This document shows, in pieces, positions 16,968-26,154 of a stretch of 64,000 bases of DNA (positions within the stretch are counted from its first letter, which is position 1; each line of letters starts with the position of its first letter). A model generated the notes under the pieces. That model saw only the letters and a list, made by a program, of their open reading frames with translations. It was not told where the DNA came from and made no database searches. The translations under genes were made by a program, and so were the position numbers. The DNA is from Pseudobdellovibrionaceae bacterium. Lineage in GTDB: Bacteria; Bdellovibrionota; Bdellovibrionia; Bdellovibrionales; UBA1609. The stretch lies in contig JACKAM010000002.1 in NCBI GenBank assembly GCA_020635075.1, forward strand, positions 930,001 through 994,000, written 5' to 3'.

Positions 16968-18539
16968 TTATAGCGGAATGTTGCCATGTTTTTTCGGCGG
17001 ATTGGTGTCTCGCTTGTTTTTTAACATTTCAAGCGAATCAATAATTCTCTTTCGAGTCATGGCAGGCTCAATGACCTCATCCATATATCCCAGCTCGGCT
17101 GCGACATAGGGATTGGCGAAGGCGTCTTCATATTGCTTGGTCAGGCGTGCCTTTTCGGCAACAGGATCAGAGGCGTCTTTAATCTCCTGACGAGAAATGA
17201 TGTTCACAGCTCCGTCCGCCCCCATCACCGCGATTTCAGCCGTTGGATAGGCCAGATTAATGTCTCCCCGCAGGTGCTTGGAGGACATTACGCAATAGGC
17301 TCCTCCATAAGACTTTCGGGTGACGACCGTAATCTTGGGAACGGTGGCCTCAGCATAGGCATAGAGGAGCTTAGCGCCATGAGTGATGATGCCATTCCAC
17401 TCCTGATCGGTCCCAGGCAAAAACCCAGGAACGTCAACAAAGGTCAGGATCGGGATGTTGAAAGCATCACAAAAGCGCACAAAGCGGGCAGCCTTAATAC
17501 TGGCCTGAATATTCAAGCAACCAGCCAACACCTTCGGTTGATTTGCGACAATGCCAACGCTGCGTCCATTGTATCGGCCAAAGCCAATGAGAATGTTTTG
17601 GGCGTAGTGTTTTTGAATCTCGAGGAAGTAACCCTCGTCGACAGTCTTCTGGATGATATCCAGCATGTCGTAAGGTTTCTTGGAGCTGTCAGGAATAACA
17701 CTGTTCAGCGACTCGTCAATTCTGTCAGGCCGGTCAGTCGTTGGCAGAATTGGAGCGTCATCAAGGTTGTTTGAGGGGAGAAAATTAAGCAGTTCGCGGA
17801 TCATCAGAAGACAATTGCGATCATCTTCGGTGGCAAAGTGGGCCACGCCCGACTTTGTACTGTGGGTTGAGGCTCCACCCAGCTCCTCTTTTGTAACATC
17901 CTCATGAGTGACGGCCTTAATGACATCGGGCCCGGTCACAAACATGTAGCTGGATTCCTTAACCATAAAAATAAAATCAGTCAGACTGGGGCTGTAAACA
18001 GCTCCTCCCGCACAGGGGCCCATAATCGCACTGATTTGGGGAACAACGCCTGAGGTGGTTACGTTGCGAAGGAAAATGTCGGAGTAACCGCCCAGGGCTT
18101 CAACACCCTCCTGAATTCGCGCCCCGCCGGAGTCGTTGAGGCCAATCATTGGCGCACCATTTTTAACCGCCAAATCCATGACCTTGCATATTTTGTTTGC
18201 CTGTGTGCGGCTCATGCTTCCACCAAAGACCGTGAAGTCCTGGCTATAGACGTAGACCAGCTTGCCATTAACACGACCGTATCCTGTAACCACGCCGTCG
18301 CCAGGAATCTTTTTTTCGCCCATGCCAAAGTTGTCACAGCGATGGGAAACAAAGCGGTCAATTTCAACGAAGCTTCCAGGGTCCAGAAGCACATCGAGGC
18401 GCTCCCTAGCCGTCAGCCGTCCGCCCTCTTTGTGTTTGCCAATTCGGTTTTCACCACCGCCCTGCAAGGCGACTTCGTTTTTGCCTTCCAATTGCCGTAG
18501 GCGTGTAGCCGTTAGCGAATCAGTCTCCACTTGCTCCAT
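16968..18539 (-). CDS. pccB: Propionyl/acyl-CoA carboxylase carboxyltransferase (beta) subunit
   Basis: This crotonase-fold carboxyltransferase moves CO2 from biotin to propionyl-CoA to give methylmalonyl-CoA. The N-half has the acyl-CoA region GGRLTARERLDVLLDPGSF and SGGARIQEG; the C-half has VPGFLPGTDQEW, the oxyanion-hole GGAYCVM and YPTAEIAVMGADGAV. At 523 residues it matches PccB. The ATG at 18539 has GAGGGGGAG upstream and lies 14 nt after asnS; an open extension to 18620 overlaps asnS and is rejected. The Asp of GTDQEW is at the position thought to favour propionyl- over acetyl-CoA, which agrees with the mutase gene in the same operon. Confidence 0.95.
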   Translation of the reverse strand: MEQVETDSLTATRLRQLEGKNEVALQGGGENRIGKHKEGGRLTARERLDVLLDPGSFVEIDRFVSHRCDNFGMGEKKIPGDGVVTGYGRVNGKLVYVYSQDFTVFGGSMSRTQANKICKVMDLAVKNGAPMIGLNDSGGARIQEGVEALGGYSDIFLRNVTTSGVVPQISAIMGPCAGGAVYSPSLTDFIFMVKESSYMFVTGPDVIKAVTHEDVTKEELGGASTHSTKSGVAHFATEDDRNCLLMIRELLNFLPSNNLDDAPILPTTDRPDRIDESLNSVIPDSSKKPYDMLDIIQKTVDEGYFLEIQKHYAQNILIGFGRYNGRSVGIVANQPKVLAGCLNIQASIKAARFVRFCDAFNIPILTFVDVPGFLPGTDQEWNGIITHGAKLLYAYAEATVPKITVVTRKSYGGAYCVMSSKHLRGDINLAYPTAEIAVMGADGAVNIISRQEIKDASDPVAEKARLTKQYEDAFANPYVAAELGYMDEVIEPAMTRKRIIDSLEMLKNKRDTNPPKKHGNIPL

Positions 18540-18553
18540 TCGTTCTCCCCCTC

Positions 18554-19843
18554 TTATGGGTAGTGGCGCCCGTACAATCTTGGGAATGGAATCGTCTCGC
18601 GGACGTGGCTCAGGCCACAAATCCAGGCCACAGTACGTTCAACGCCGAGACCAAATCCCGCATGTTGAAACGTCCCGTAGCGACGAAGATCCAAAAACCA
18701 AGCAAAATCTTTTTCATCCAAGTCATGTTCCTTGATCTTTCTTTGCAGAATCTCAAGGCTGTCTTCCCGTTGGCCACCACCAATTATTTCCCCATAGCCA
18801 TCGGTTGCCAACAAATCGCAACTCATGCTGGAGCCCGGCTGATCAGGGTCTTCTTTCATGTAAAAGGCCTTAATTGCAGAGGGATAGTGGTGAACAAAAA
18901 CAGGCTTTTCGTGCTTGGAACTGATGATGGTTTCATCAGTTCCGCCAAAATCATCACCAATAACAAAGTTGGGATTTTCCTTTTTAATAATCTGGGCTGC
19001 TTCATCGTAGTGAAGGCGCGGAAAAGGTGCCAATACCTTGGCGAGGCCAGACGTGTCCCGCTCCAGGACGGCCAATTCATCTGCCCTATTCTTGATAGTT
19101 CGCTGAACAATGTACTCAACGAACTGTTCAGCCAGCTCCATGTTGTCGTAAAGGTCGTTAAAAGCCACCTCGGGTTCAACCATCCAAAACTCGATCAGGT
19201 GCCGGCGGGTCTTGGATTTCTCAGCTCGAAAGGTGGGGCCGAAACAGTAAACCTTGCCGAAAGCGGCAGCGGTGGCTTCCATGTAAAGTTGCCCACTTTG
19301 CGAAAGGTAGGCCTTTTCATCAAAGTATTGAGTTTCAAACAGCGTCGACGTTCCCTCGCAGGCACTGGGGGTGAAAATCGGAGCATCTGTCAGAGTGAAT
19401 CCTCTACCGTCAAAAAAGTCACGAATGGCACCGATTACTTCGGCACGAACTCTCAAGGCTGCGTGCTGTTTTCGCGAGCGAATCCACAGGTGACGATGAG
19501 ACATTAAATAATCAGTGCCGTGTTCCTTGGGTGTAATGGGGTAGTCGACCGAAGGGGATAGAATTTCAAGCTTGGTGGCACCCATTTCAAAACCTCCGGG
19601 GCTGCGTTTTTCTTCGCGCACCGTACCCGTGACTTTGACACAAGCCTCTTGAGTCAGGTTGGCAAAGATCTCGAAAGCCTCAGGATCACACTCACCGCGA
19701 AAATAGATGCATTGGCAAATGCCGGTGCCGTCGCGAAGGAGGAGAAATTTGATCTTCCCGGAAGACCGAGTGTTATGGACCCAGCCGCGTAGTTCGACGG
19801 TTTGTCCAACATGGTCCTTTAAATCTGAAATATACGTCTTCAT
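18554..19843 (-). CDS. asnS: Asparaginyl-tRNA synthetase, archaeal-like type
   Basis: This is a class IIb tRNA synthetase with an OB-fold anticodon domain (GWVHNTR, about 22-28) and the class II motifs: motif 2 FRAEKSKTRRHLIEFW and motif 3 GFGLGVERTVAW. The shape of the C-terminus (LRRYGTFQHAGFGLG, IPFPRLYGRHYP) and the short length of 429 residues resemble archaeal AsnRS more than the usual bacterial one. AspRS is the alternative, but the TRRHLxEFW and HAGFGLG features favour AsnRS. The ATG at 19843 begins MKTYISDL; a TTG 39 nt upstream is less likely. It heads the pccB-pccA-carrier-mutase operon, a link with no obvious functional reason. Confidence 0.9.
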   Translation of the reverse strand: MKTYISDLKDHVGQTVELRGWVHNTRSSGKIKFLLLRDGTGICQCIYFRGECDPEAFEIFANLTQEACVKVTGTVREEKRSPGGFEMGATKLEILSPSVDYPITPKEHGTDYLMSHRHLWIRSRKQHAALRVRAEVIGAIRDFFDGRGFTLTDAPIFTPSACEGTSTLFETQYFDEKAYLSQSGQLYMEATAAAFGKVYCFGPTFRAEKSKTRRHLIEFWMVEPEVAFNDLYDNMELAEQFVEYIVQRTIKNRADELAVLERDTSGLAKVLAPFPRLHYDEAAQIIKKENPNFVIGDDFGGTDETIISSKHEKPVFVHHYPSAIKAFYMKEDPDQPGSSMSCDLLATDGYGEIIGGGQREDSLEILQRKIKEHDLDEKDFAWFLDLRRYGTFQHAGFGLGVERTVAWICGLSHVRETIPFPRLYGRHYP

Positions 19844-19965
19844 ATGCGCCAACTGCTCTATATAATGGGTGATTTTCAACAAAGTAAGATTCCTACCATG
19901 CCAAATCCGGCAAGATCACCCAAAAAAGAGGCCATTTGTGCGCGCATTGGACGCAACGCAATATC

Positions 19966-21225
19966 TTAGGGGAGGATCGACATAATGGCGTGGCCGATAT
20001 CTAGGCGTCCCTGTGAAGAATTTCGATAAAGAGCATCGAACTTCACTGTCGACAGCAGAATTTGTCTGATTTCACTGGCCGAGGCCTGGGGGCGGGTGCT
20101 CCAGATAAGGGCCGCGGTCCCAGCCACAAAAGGAGTTGCCATGCTGGTGCCTGTGGAGGACCGATAGCCACCTCCAGGTACTGTGCTGACGATTCGAGAG
20201 CCAGGTGCAAACAGGTGAACTCTCGAGTCCCCGTAGTTGGAGTGGTCAGCCATCAGGTCAAGATTGCCTGTAGATCCGACGGTGATTTGGGCAGGGTAGT
20301 TGTAAGAGGCGGGGTATTCCTTATCAACGTCAATGTTAGTAGACCGGTTGCCTGCAGCGGCCACGAACAAAATGTTATGGTTGGCAAGTGATGCAATCTT
20401 TTCGCCGAGAATTTGAGAGCATGGCGCCCCACCCCAGCTGGCATTGATAATTTTGGCTCCCATCTTGACCGCATAATCAATGGCGCGAACCGCATCGCCG
20501 AGGGTGCCCCCTCCAGTTGCATCGATAAAAGTCAGAGGGAGAATGGTGGCACCAGGCGCCACGCCCTGGACATGACCTGTTTGATGAACAATATCCGAGT
20601 GTTCGGCGGCAATAATACCGGAGACATGGGTGCCGTGAAAGGAGTTGTCGTAGACATGAGGAGAGTTGGCGACAAAGTCATAGCCAGAGACATCATCAAT
20701 AAAGCCATTGCCGTCGTCGTCTACGCCATTTGAGGATTTGTCTTTTCCGGACGGATCGAGTCCGGACTCGCCGGGGTTTTTGTAGACGCGACCAGCGAGA
20801 TTGGGGTGGGTGATATCCACGCCAGAGTCAATGACGGCAACCAAGATATTATCGCCGCGGACGTTCTTTTGCCAGGCGACGGAGGCATCAATGCGTTGGG
20901 TTCCCCAGTTGTCAGGGTAATCATACAGACTCGATGACTCCAGCTCAGCGTCGACGCGAACAACCTGATCCGCCTCAACAAAGTCAATCTTCTCCAGCTG
21001 TGGCTCAACAAAATCATCAATGAACTGAGCCCTTGAACTGCCGGCCTCAGTCGTCACGTGGCCGTTGCGCCAGCGAACAAGATACTGCCCAGGTACTGCT
21101 GTGGCCTGACATTCGTTGGCCGTTTTAGGAAATACGGTCTCACCGGAGCGAGGTTTGTCGCATCCGGTGAAAGCCGCAACAACAACTAATTGGGCAACAA
21201 AAATGTAAGCACGAGTGACATCCAT
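19966..21225 (-). CDS. Subtilisin-family (S8) serine protease lipoprotein
   Basis: The 419-residue protein has a lipoprotein signal with lipobox FTGC (Cys22), a short inhibitor-like pro-region (about 40-95) and a subtilase domain. The triad is complete: Asp133 (AVIDSGVD), His197 (HGTHVSG) and Ser361 (GTSMATP), with the oxyanion Asn293 (AAGN). A DDDGNGFIDD segment is a likely calcium loop. It should sit on the outer membrane or cell surface and degrade proteins; in a predatory bacterium it could act on prey, which is speculation. The ATG at 21225 follows GGGGGA. It is monocistronic, with 172 bp upstream in which I see no clear promoter. Confidence 0.93.
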   Translation of the reverse strand: MDVTRAYIFVAQLVVVAAFTGCDKPRSGETVFPKTANECQATAVPGQYLVRWRNGHVTTEAGSSRAQFIDDFVEPQLEKIDFVEADQVVRVDAELESSSLYDYPDNWGTQRIDASVAWQKNVRGDNILVAVIDSGVDITHPNLAGRVYKNPGESGLDPSGKDKSSNGVDDDGNGFIDDVSGYDFVANSPHVYDNSFHGTHVSGIIAAEHSDIVHQTGHVQGVAPGATILPLTFIDATGGGTLGDAVRAIDYAVKMGAKIINASWGGAPCSQILGEKIASLANHNILFVAAAGNRSTNIDVDKEYPASYNYPAQITVGSTGNLDLMADHSNYGDSRVHLFAPGSRIVSTVPGGGYRSSTGTSMATPFVAGTAALIWSTRPQASASEIRQILLSTVKFDALYRNSSQGRLDIGHAIMSILP

Positions 21226-21403
21226 GTCCAACGTTCCCCCTCCGTGGAGATTCTCGCACCCCCTGTATTATTGTGGTTATCCGGGCCCAAAATGGTTAGT
21301 CCGGATCCAATGAAATCGAGAATAGGAGAGGGTTTCTTCTAAACTGGACCTAGGCTGGATCTGGGCCATAATGACTGCTTTGGGTCCCTATAAGTGAGGG
21401 GTT

Positions 21404-21937
21404 TTAGGGCAGGGACAAGGACCAGGATTGGACGGCCTTTAAGAATTTCTGTCGGTGATGAATATCATTAAATAGGACGTCATCAATCACAGGAATTCCG
21501 GCTTTGAGCAGTTGGACCTCCTCAGCAAAGATGCCTGCACCCTGGCCGATGGGACTGCGAGCTGTATCATACGCTTGTGTATCATGCAGTCCGCAGCTTG
21601 GTGATCTGGACTTAAAGACAAATCCGCATACATTTGGGTGATTCCCAAAAAATCGATAGGCAGCCTGCCGCAGGCGAGTGCTGTAATCCACCCTGTAGTC
21701 ACAGCGGAGGCGGGCCGATGGTCTCTGTGTAGGAGCGAATACCAAATCAATTGGCTCACGGGGAGTGGGCAGGCCAATGTCGACTTCCGGGCACACGGCA
21801 ATCAACTCGAAGCCCTGCTCTTGCAAGTCAATCACGTGTCCGTTTTTTCTATTGCCCCCATCGTAACGGACGTTTTCACCCAAAAGGCAGCTGCTTACGG
21901 CGATTGAAATGGTGTTAGTGACAGTTGATCCCCTCAC
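21404..21937 (-). CDS. DUF523-family protein
   Basis: The N-terminus ISIAVSSCLLGENVRYDG and the segment KSRSPSCG are the conserved cysteine blocks of DUF523 (YbbK-like) proteins, which are 150-180 residues long; this one has 177. Function is not established in the family; metal or cluster binding by the cysteines has been suggested only by their conservation. GTG at 21937 begins 2 nt after the amidohydrolase stop, so it is the last gene of the nucleoside-catabolism operon. That position is suggestive of a role in nucleoside or base metabolism, but this is not evidence. Confidence 0.8.
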   Translation of the reverse strand: MRGSTVTNTISIAVSSCLLGENVRYDGGNRKNGHVIDLQEQGFELIAVCPEVDIGLPTPREPIDLVFAPTQRPSARLRCDYRVDYSTRLRQAAYRFFGNHPNVCGFVFKSRSPSCGLHDTQAYDTARSPIGQGAGIFAEEVQLLKAGIPVIDDVLFNDIHHRQKFLKAVQSWSLSLP

Positions 21938-21939
21938 CC

Positions 21940-23265
21940 CTAAGCAATCCTGGCCAAGAGTTTTGCCAATTCATTTTTTGCAGAATCAACGACGACATTG
22001 GCGTCAAAGAATAGGTGTTGAGAGCTTCTCACCACCGCCTCTCCATGAATAAAAACGTCGCGCACGTCTCGACCGCTGCAGGAGTATACGAGGGCCGAGT
22101 AGGGGCTTTCAACCGTAGCCACGCTGGGGTGGCTACGATCAACAATAACGATGTCGGCCAGTTTTCCAGCCTCTAGGGAGCCAAGGTCCTTTTCACGTCC
22201 AAGGGTTCGGGCCCCTGCCAGCGTAGCCATCTCAAAAGCCTGTTCCGCCGGCAAGCTTTCGGGGCCAAACTTAGGCTTTTGAAGGAGGGCCGCGAGTCTC
22301 ATCTCCAAAAATGGGTCCATGGTGTTGTTACAGGGGGCTCCATCGGCGCCAAGGGAGACAGTCATTCCTGCTTCTAGATAGCGCGAAATCGGAGCGATGC
22401 CACTGGCAAGTTTAAGGTTTGAGCTTGGACAGTGCACGAGCTTCGTTTTGGTCCCCACCATTTTTCGAACTTCGCCTCCGGTCAGGTGAACGCCGTGAAC
22501 GATGACCGACTGGGGGCTGAGGATGCCTAGGTCATAAAGAAAATCGACGTTACTGCGTCCCGTTCTCTTTTTTACCAGAGCAATCTCATCTTTGTTTTCC
22601 GAGGCATGAGTGTGAATCAACAGGTTGTGGTCTTTTTGCAGCTCGACCGAAGCGCGGAGAATTTTTTCTGTACAAGAAACCGCAAACCGTGGGCAAAGTG
22701 CGTATTCGGTTAGGGAGTTCTTCTGATGCCACATTTTGATAAGTCGTTCACACTCCTCAAGTGACTCTTTGGTTTCCATGTAAAGAGGACCTGAAGTGCT
22801 TTTTAGGTCGGCGAGGCAGTTGCCACCCCAGTAGCGCATTTTTGATTGAACGACGGCTTCAAAGATGGCGTCCGTATGACGGGTTGAGGCCATATCGAGG
22901 ATCGCTGTCGTGCCCAGTCGTTGCATTTCCAGCAGGCCGACGACAGCAGAAGCATACATGGAATCATCGTTGTGAGAGGACTCAAAGGGCCAAATCTTCT
23001 TCTGCAACCAATCGAGAAGGGCCATGTCGTCGGCCAATCCGCGAAACAGCGCCTGGCAAAGGTGGGTGTGGGTTTGAATCAGTCCCGGGATAACAAAGCA
23101 CCCATGGGCATCGATGACCTTCTCCCCGGGTAGGGGCTCAAGGTTAGTCTCAAGCTGCTGAATGGCCGGCCCGCTTAGGCGCAGGTCTCCCACGAAGACC
23201 CGGCGCCCTGGATCCATGGTCACCAGAGTTCCACCTCTGATAAGAGTGGAGGGAGCGGAATTCAT
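21940..23265 (-). CDS. Amidohydrolase, nucleobase/nucleoside deaminase type
   Basis: A metal-dependent TIM-barrel amidohydrolase of the SsnA/TrzA/MtaD group. The metal ligands are visible: HTH at His66/His68, the His of LIHTHASE, the His of VHGVHL, and the Asp of SLGADGAPCNN. MTA/SAH deaminases, guanine deaminase and chlorohydrolases share this layout and I cannot separate them from sequence alone. Its place directly after purine nucleoside phosphorylase, which it overlaps by 4 nt, makes deamination of a purine base or nucleoside the most sensible role. It has 441 residues and is cytoplasmic, with no signal peptide. Confidence 0.85.
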   Translation of the reverse strand: MNSAPSTLIRGGTLVTMDPGRRVFVGDLRLSGPAIQQLETNLEPLPGEKVIDAHGCFVIPGLIQTHTHLCQALFRGLADDMALLDWLQKKIWPFESSHNDDSMYASAVVGLLEMQRLGTTAILDMASTRHTDAIFEAVVQSKMRYWGGNCLADLKSTSGPLYMETKESLEECERLIKMWHQKNSLTEYALCPRFAVSCTEKILRASVELQKDHNLLIHTHASENKDEIALVKKRTGRSNVDFLYDLGILSPQSVIVHGVHLTGGEVRKMVGTKTKLVHCPSSNLKLASGIAPISRYLEAGMTVSLGADGAPCNNTMDPFLEMRLAALLQKPKFGPESLPAEQAFEMATLAGARTLGREKDLGSLEAGKLADIVIVDRSHPSVATVESPYSALVYSCSGRDVRDVFIHGEAVVRSSQHLFFDANVVVDSAKNELAKLLARIA

Positions 23266-24080
23266 AGTTCCTCGACAAAGGAGCGCAAGAATTGGCTAAA
23301 CTGTGCCTCGACCATCTTAGCCGTCTCTTTGACCTCTTCATGTGTCAGAAGAGTTGGTGACAGGCCCGCCGCCAAGTTGGTGATGCAACTAACGCCCAGA
23401 ACTTTTACTCCCATGTGGCGGGCAACGAGCGCCTCCGGAACGGTACTCATGCCAACAGCCCCCCCACCAATTTGGCCGAGGTAGCGAACTTCGGCCGGCG
23501 TTTCATAGGTGGGACCACTGACGCCGCAATAAACGCCCTCATGAAAAGAGACACCCATTTTATTCAGGATGGCAATGAGTTTGGCGCGCAATTCACGGTC
23601 ATAGATTTCTGACATGTCGGGGAAGCGCGGCCCCCACTCGTCCACATTTTTCCCACGCAATGGATTGTAACCCATGAGATTGATGTGGTCGGTGAGAACC
23701 ATAAAATCTCCCGGCTTCATTTTAGGAGAAAGTCCGCCAGCGGCGTTAGTAAGTACCAGTGATTCGATTCCCAAGTCGGCCAAGACGCGAGTAGGGAGGA
23801 CGACGTCCTCGGGCGAGTGACCTTCATAGTAGTGAACCCGCCCTTGAAGAACGGCTACCGGGGAATCACCTAAATTTCCCAAAAGGAGTTTGCCTGGGTG
23901 CCCGTCAACTGTTGGGGGTGGAAAGTGGGGTAAGTCATTAAATGAAATCTCACACTCGACATCTATCGAAGAACCAAAGGCCGCCAGTCCCGAGCCAAGA
24001 GTGATCCCCACCCGGGGCTTAAAAGAAGATCTCTTGCGAATGTAATCGACGGTTTCCCGAACTCGTTTTAGCTCAGACAT
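23262..24080 (-). CDS. punA: Purine nucleoside phosphorylase (trimeric PunA type)
   Basis: This enzyme splits purine (deoxy)nucleosides with phosphate into base and (deoxy)ribose-1-phosphate. The 272-residue protein has the trimeric-PNP signatures GITLGSGL, GRVHYYEG, LTNAAGGL, SGPTYETPAE and VGMSTVPEA, ending with the Asn-bearing CITNLAAG that confers 6-oxopurine (inosine/guanosine) specificity. It lies 11 nt after the pyrimidine phosphorylase and overlaps the next gene by 4 nt, in a four-enzyme nucleoside operon. The sugar-1-phosphate product would need phosphopentomutase, which is not in the window, before DeoC can act on it. Confidence 0.95.
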   Translation of the reverse strand: MSELKRVRETVDYIRKRSSFKPRVGITLGSGLAAFGSSIDVECEISFNDLPHFPPPTVDGHPGKLLLGNLGDSPVAVLQGRVHYYEGHSPEDVVLPTRVLADLGIESLVLTNAAGGLSPKMKPGDFMVLTDHINLMGYNPLRGKNVDEWGPRFPDMSEIYDRELRAKLIAILNKMGVSFHEGVYCGVSGPTYETPAEVRYLGQIGGGAVGMSTVPEALVARHMGVKVLGVSCITNLAAGLSPTLLTHEEVKETAKMVEAQFSQFLRSFVEEL

Positions 24081-24091
24081 AAGATACCCAC

Positions 24092-25396
24092 CTAAGAAAG
24101 AATTTCTGCAATTAGTTTTTCCGGCTTCGGCAGATCTGAGGATAGAGACACAGCCGCGATGAGCTTGCTCCGCACCTCTTCAATGCGCTTGCTTGAGTTG
24201 GCGTGAAGAACAAAAAGGGTGTCGCCTTTGGCAACTTGGTCTCCGACCTTCCTCATGCATTCAATACCTGTTCCCATATCAATGACATCGGATGATGAAA
24301 AGCGGCCGGCTCCAAGTAGCAAAGAGCTGACGCCGATGGCTTCGGTGTTCATTGTCGAGATAAATCCATTATCACAGGCGCACACATCCTCAACAATTGA
24401 GGCCTTGGCGAGCGGCCCGGTTTTGGGAGCCCCTTGTCTCGCGCACAGGGCTTCGAAGGCATTAAGCGCCTCGCCGGATTCGAGCTTGTCTTCAGCTAAT
24501 TGCCGGGCGTCGCCGATGGTCGGGCAAATCCCGCCTAAGACGACCATCCACGAGGCCAACTCCAAGCTCAACTCACGGGTGTCTGCAAAATATTCTTCTC
24601 GTTCGCCACGCATAATGGACAGACATTCCTCAACTTCCAAGGCATTGCCAATCGCCCGGCCAAGGGGTTGATTCATGTTGGTCAAGAGGGCCACCACTTT
24701 GACGCCGTTGTGTTCACCAATAGATTTAAGCAGTGTCGCCAGTTCTCGCGCTTGATCCAGCGTTTTCATAAATGCGCCACTGCCAAACTTAACATCCAGA
24801 ACCAATCCTGAAAGCCCCTCGGCGAGCTTTTTGGACATGATACTGCCGCAAATAAGAGGCAGAGACTCCACGGTCCCTGTTACATCTCTGAGCGCATAGA
24901 GCTTTTTGTCGGCAGGGCAAATGTCATCCGTTTGGCCGACGAGGGCAAGACCATACTCGGCGACTCGGGTTTGAAATTCATCGAGGGTCACCTGCACGGA
25001 AAATCCGGGAATGCTCTCCAGTTTATCCAGGGTGCCACCAGTGTGACCAAGCCCCCGTCCGGCAATCATGGCCACCGGAACGCCGCAGGCTGAAGCAAGA
25101 GGTGCGACGATCAAAGAAGTTTTATCGCCAACTCCTCCGGTACTGTGTTTATCCACAACCGGGCGGCCCAGGTGTGAGAAATCAAGAACCTTACCCGAGT
25201 CTCGCATAAAACGGGTGAAAGTAGCGGTTTCCACATCGCCCATCCCCTGGAAGCAAACAGCCATTAACCATGCGGCCATTTGATAGTCGGGAATTTTTCC
25301 GGCAGTAAATTGATTGACCAGGAAGTCCAATTCTTCATTGGTATGTTCTTCGCCTCGACGCTTCTTTTTAATCAGCTCTGCAGGGATAAAGGTCAC
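24092..25396 (-). CDS. deoA: Pyrimidine-nucleoside / thymidine phosphorylase
   Basis: Phosphorolyses thymidine, deoxyuridine or uridine. The 434-residue length and the motifs KHSTGGVGDKTSL (phosphate and substrate loop), GRGLGHTGGTLDKLE and the C-terminal HANSS region place it in the DeoA/Pdp family. Whether it is strict thymidine phosphorylase or the broader Pdp type cannot be told safely. The GTG start overlaps the deoC TAG stop by 1 nt (TAGTG), showing translational coupling. The product 2-deoxyribose-1-phosphate feeds DeoC. Confidence 0.94.
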   Translation of the reverse strand: MTFIPAELIKKKRRGEEHTNEELDFLVNQFTAGKIPDYQMAAWLMAVCFQGMGDVETATFTRFMRDSGKVLDFSHLGRPVVDKHSTGGVGDKTSLIVAPLASACGVPVAMIAGRGLGHTGGTLDKLESIPGFSVQVTLDEFQTRVAEYGLALVGQTDDICPADKKLYALRDVTGTVESLPLICGSIMSKKLAEGLSGLVLDVKFGSGAFMKTLDQARELATLLKSIGEHNGVKVVALLTNMNQPLGRAIGNALEVEECLSIMRGEREEYFADTRELSLELASWMVVLGGICPTIGDARQLAEDKLESGEALNAFEALCARQGAPKTGPLAKASIVEDVCACDNGFISTMNTEAIGVSSLLLGAGRFSSSDVIDMGTGIECMRKVGDQVAKGDTLFVLHANSSKRIEEVRSKLIAAVSLSSDLPKPEKLIAEILS

Positions 25397-26091
25397 TAGT
25401 ATTCTCCTTTGGTGACTCTTTTGCCGGTGACAATCGCCACTCCGGAGCTCGTTCCAATGCGACTGGCGCCGGCGCTTACCATTCGTTGCAGTGTCTTAAG
25501 ATCATGAATTCCTCCGCTCGCCTTGACACCCAATTCATGACCCACAACGGATCTCATGAGTTTAACATCCTCTTCACTTGCTCCAGTGCCAAGAAATCCA
25601 GTCGAGGTTTTGACAAAGGCAGCGCCGGCTCCCTTGGCAATTTCACAGGCCAGTTTCTTCTCCAGATCTGTGAGAAGTGAAGTTTCAAGAATCACCTTCA
25701 CCTTTGCTGGAGTTGAGGCCGCAACGACGTGAAGAATATCCTCCTCGACAGCTTTCGTCTGTCTCGACTTAATGGCACCAATATTAATGACCATATCGAT
25801 CTCATCTGCCCCAATGTCACGACACCATGCTGCTTCAAACGACTTAACAGACGTGGAGGAGGCTCCCAAGGGGAATCCCACGGTGGCGCAAATCTTGACA
25901 TTTTTACCGGCGAGCAACTCGTGGCAATTGGGAATCCAGAAGGAGTTTACACAGACAGCGTAGAAGCCGTGGGTAATGGCTTCATTACAGTGGCGGCTGA
26001 TGTCCGCCCAGGTGGCTTCAGGCCTCAGCAGGGTGTGATCAATAAGCTGGGCAAAAGAGCTGCCGGGCGTCAGTTTGCCAGATTCACTCAC
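25396..26091 (-). CDS. deoC: Deoxyribose-phosphate aldolase
   Basis: Cleaves 2-deoxyribose-5-phosphate to acetaldehyde and glyceraldehyde-3-phosphate. It is a class I aldolase of 231 residues. The Schiff-base Lys lies in VKVILETSLL and the proton-relay Lys in VKASGGI, both intact; DEIDMVINIGA is also typical. The start is GTG at 26091 with an AGGAGG sequence about 8 nt upstream. It is the first gene of the nucleoside operon, divergent from the acylphosphatase gene across 63 bp. Confidence 0.96.
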   Translation of the reverse strand: MSESGKLTPGSSFAQLIDHTLLRPEATWADISRHCNEAITHGFYAVCVNSFWIPNCHELLAGKNVKICATVGFPLGASSTSVKSFEAAWCRDIGADEIDMVINIGAIKSRQTKAVEEDILHVVAASTPAKVKVILETSLLTDLEKKLACEIAKGAGAAFVKTSTGFLGTGASEEDVKLMRSVVGHELGVKASGGIHDLKTLQRMVSAGASRIGTSSGVAIVTGKRVTKGEY

Positions 26092-26154
26092 GGGGAGTTT
26101 CCTCCTAATTCACAAATATCTTGCAAATGGAAATAGCACTTCTAAGGTATCTCT

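Noticed and set aside
18540..18620. N-terminal extension of pccB
   Set aside because: It overlaps asnS; a ribosome binding site supports the ATG at 18539.
18563..19507. Long plus-strand ORF opposite asnS
   Set aside because: Antisense shadow of the synthetase reading frame, no independent signal.
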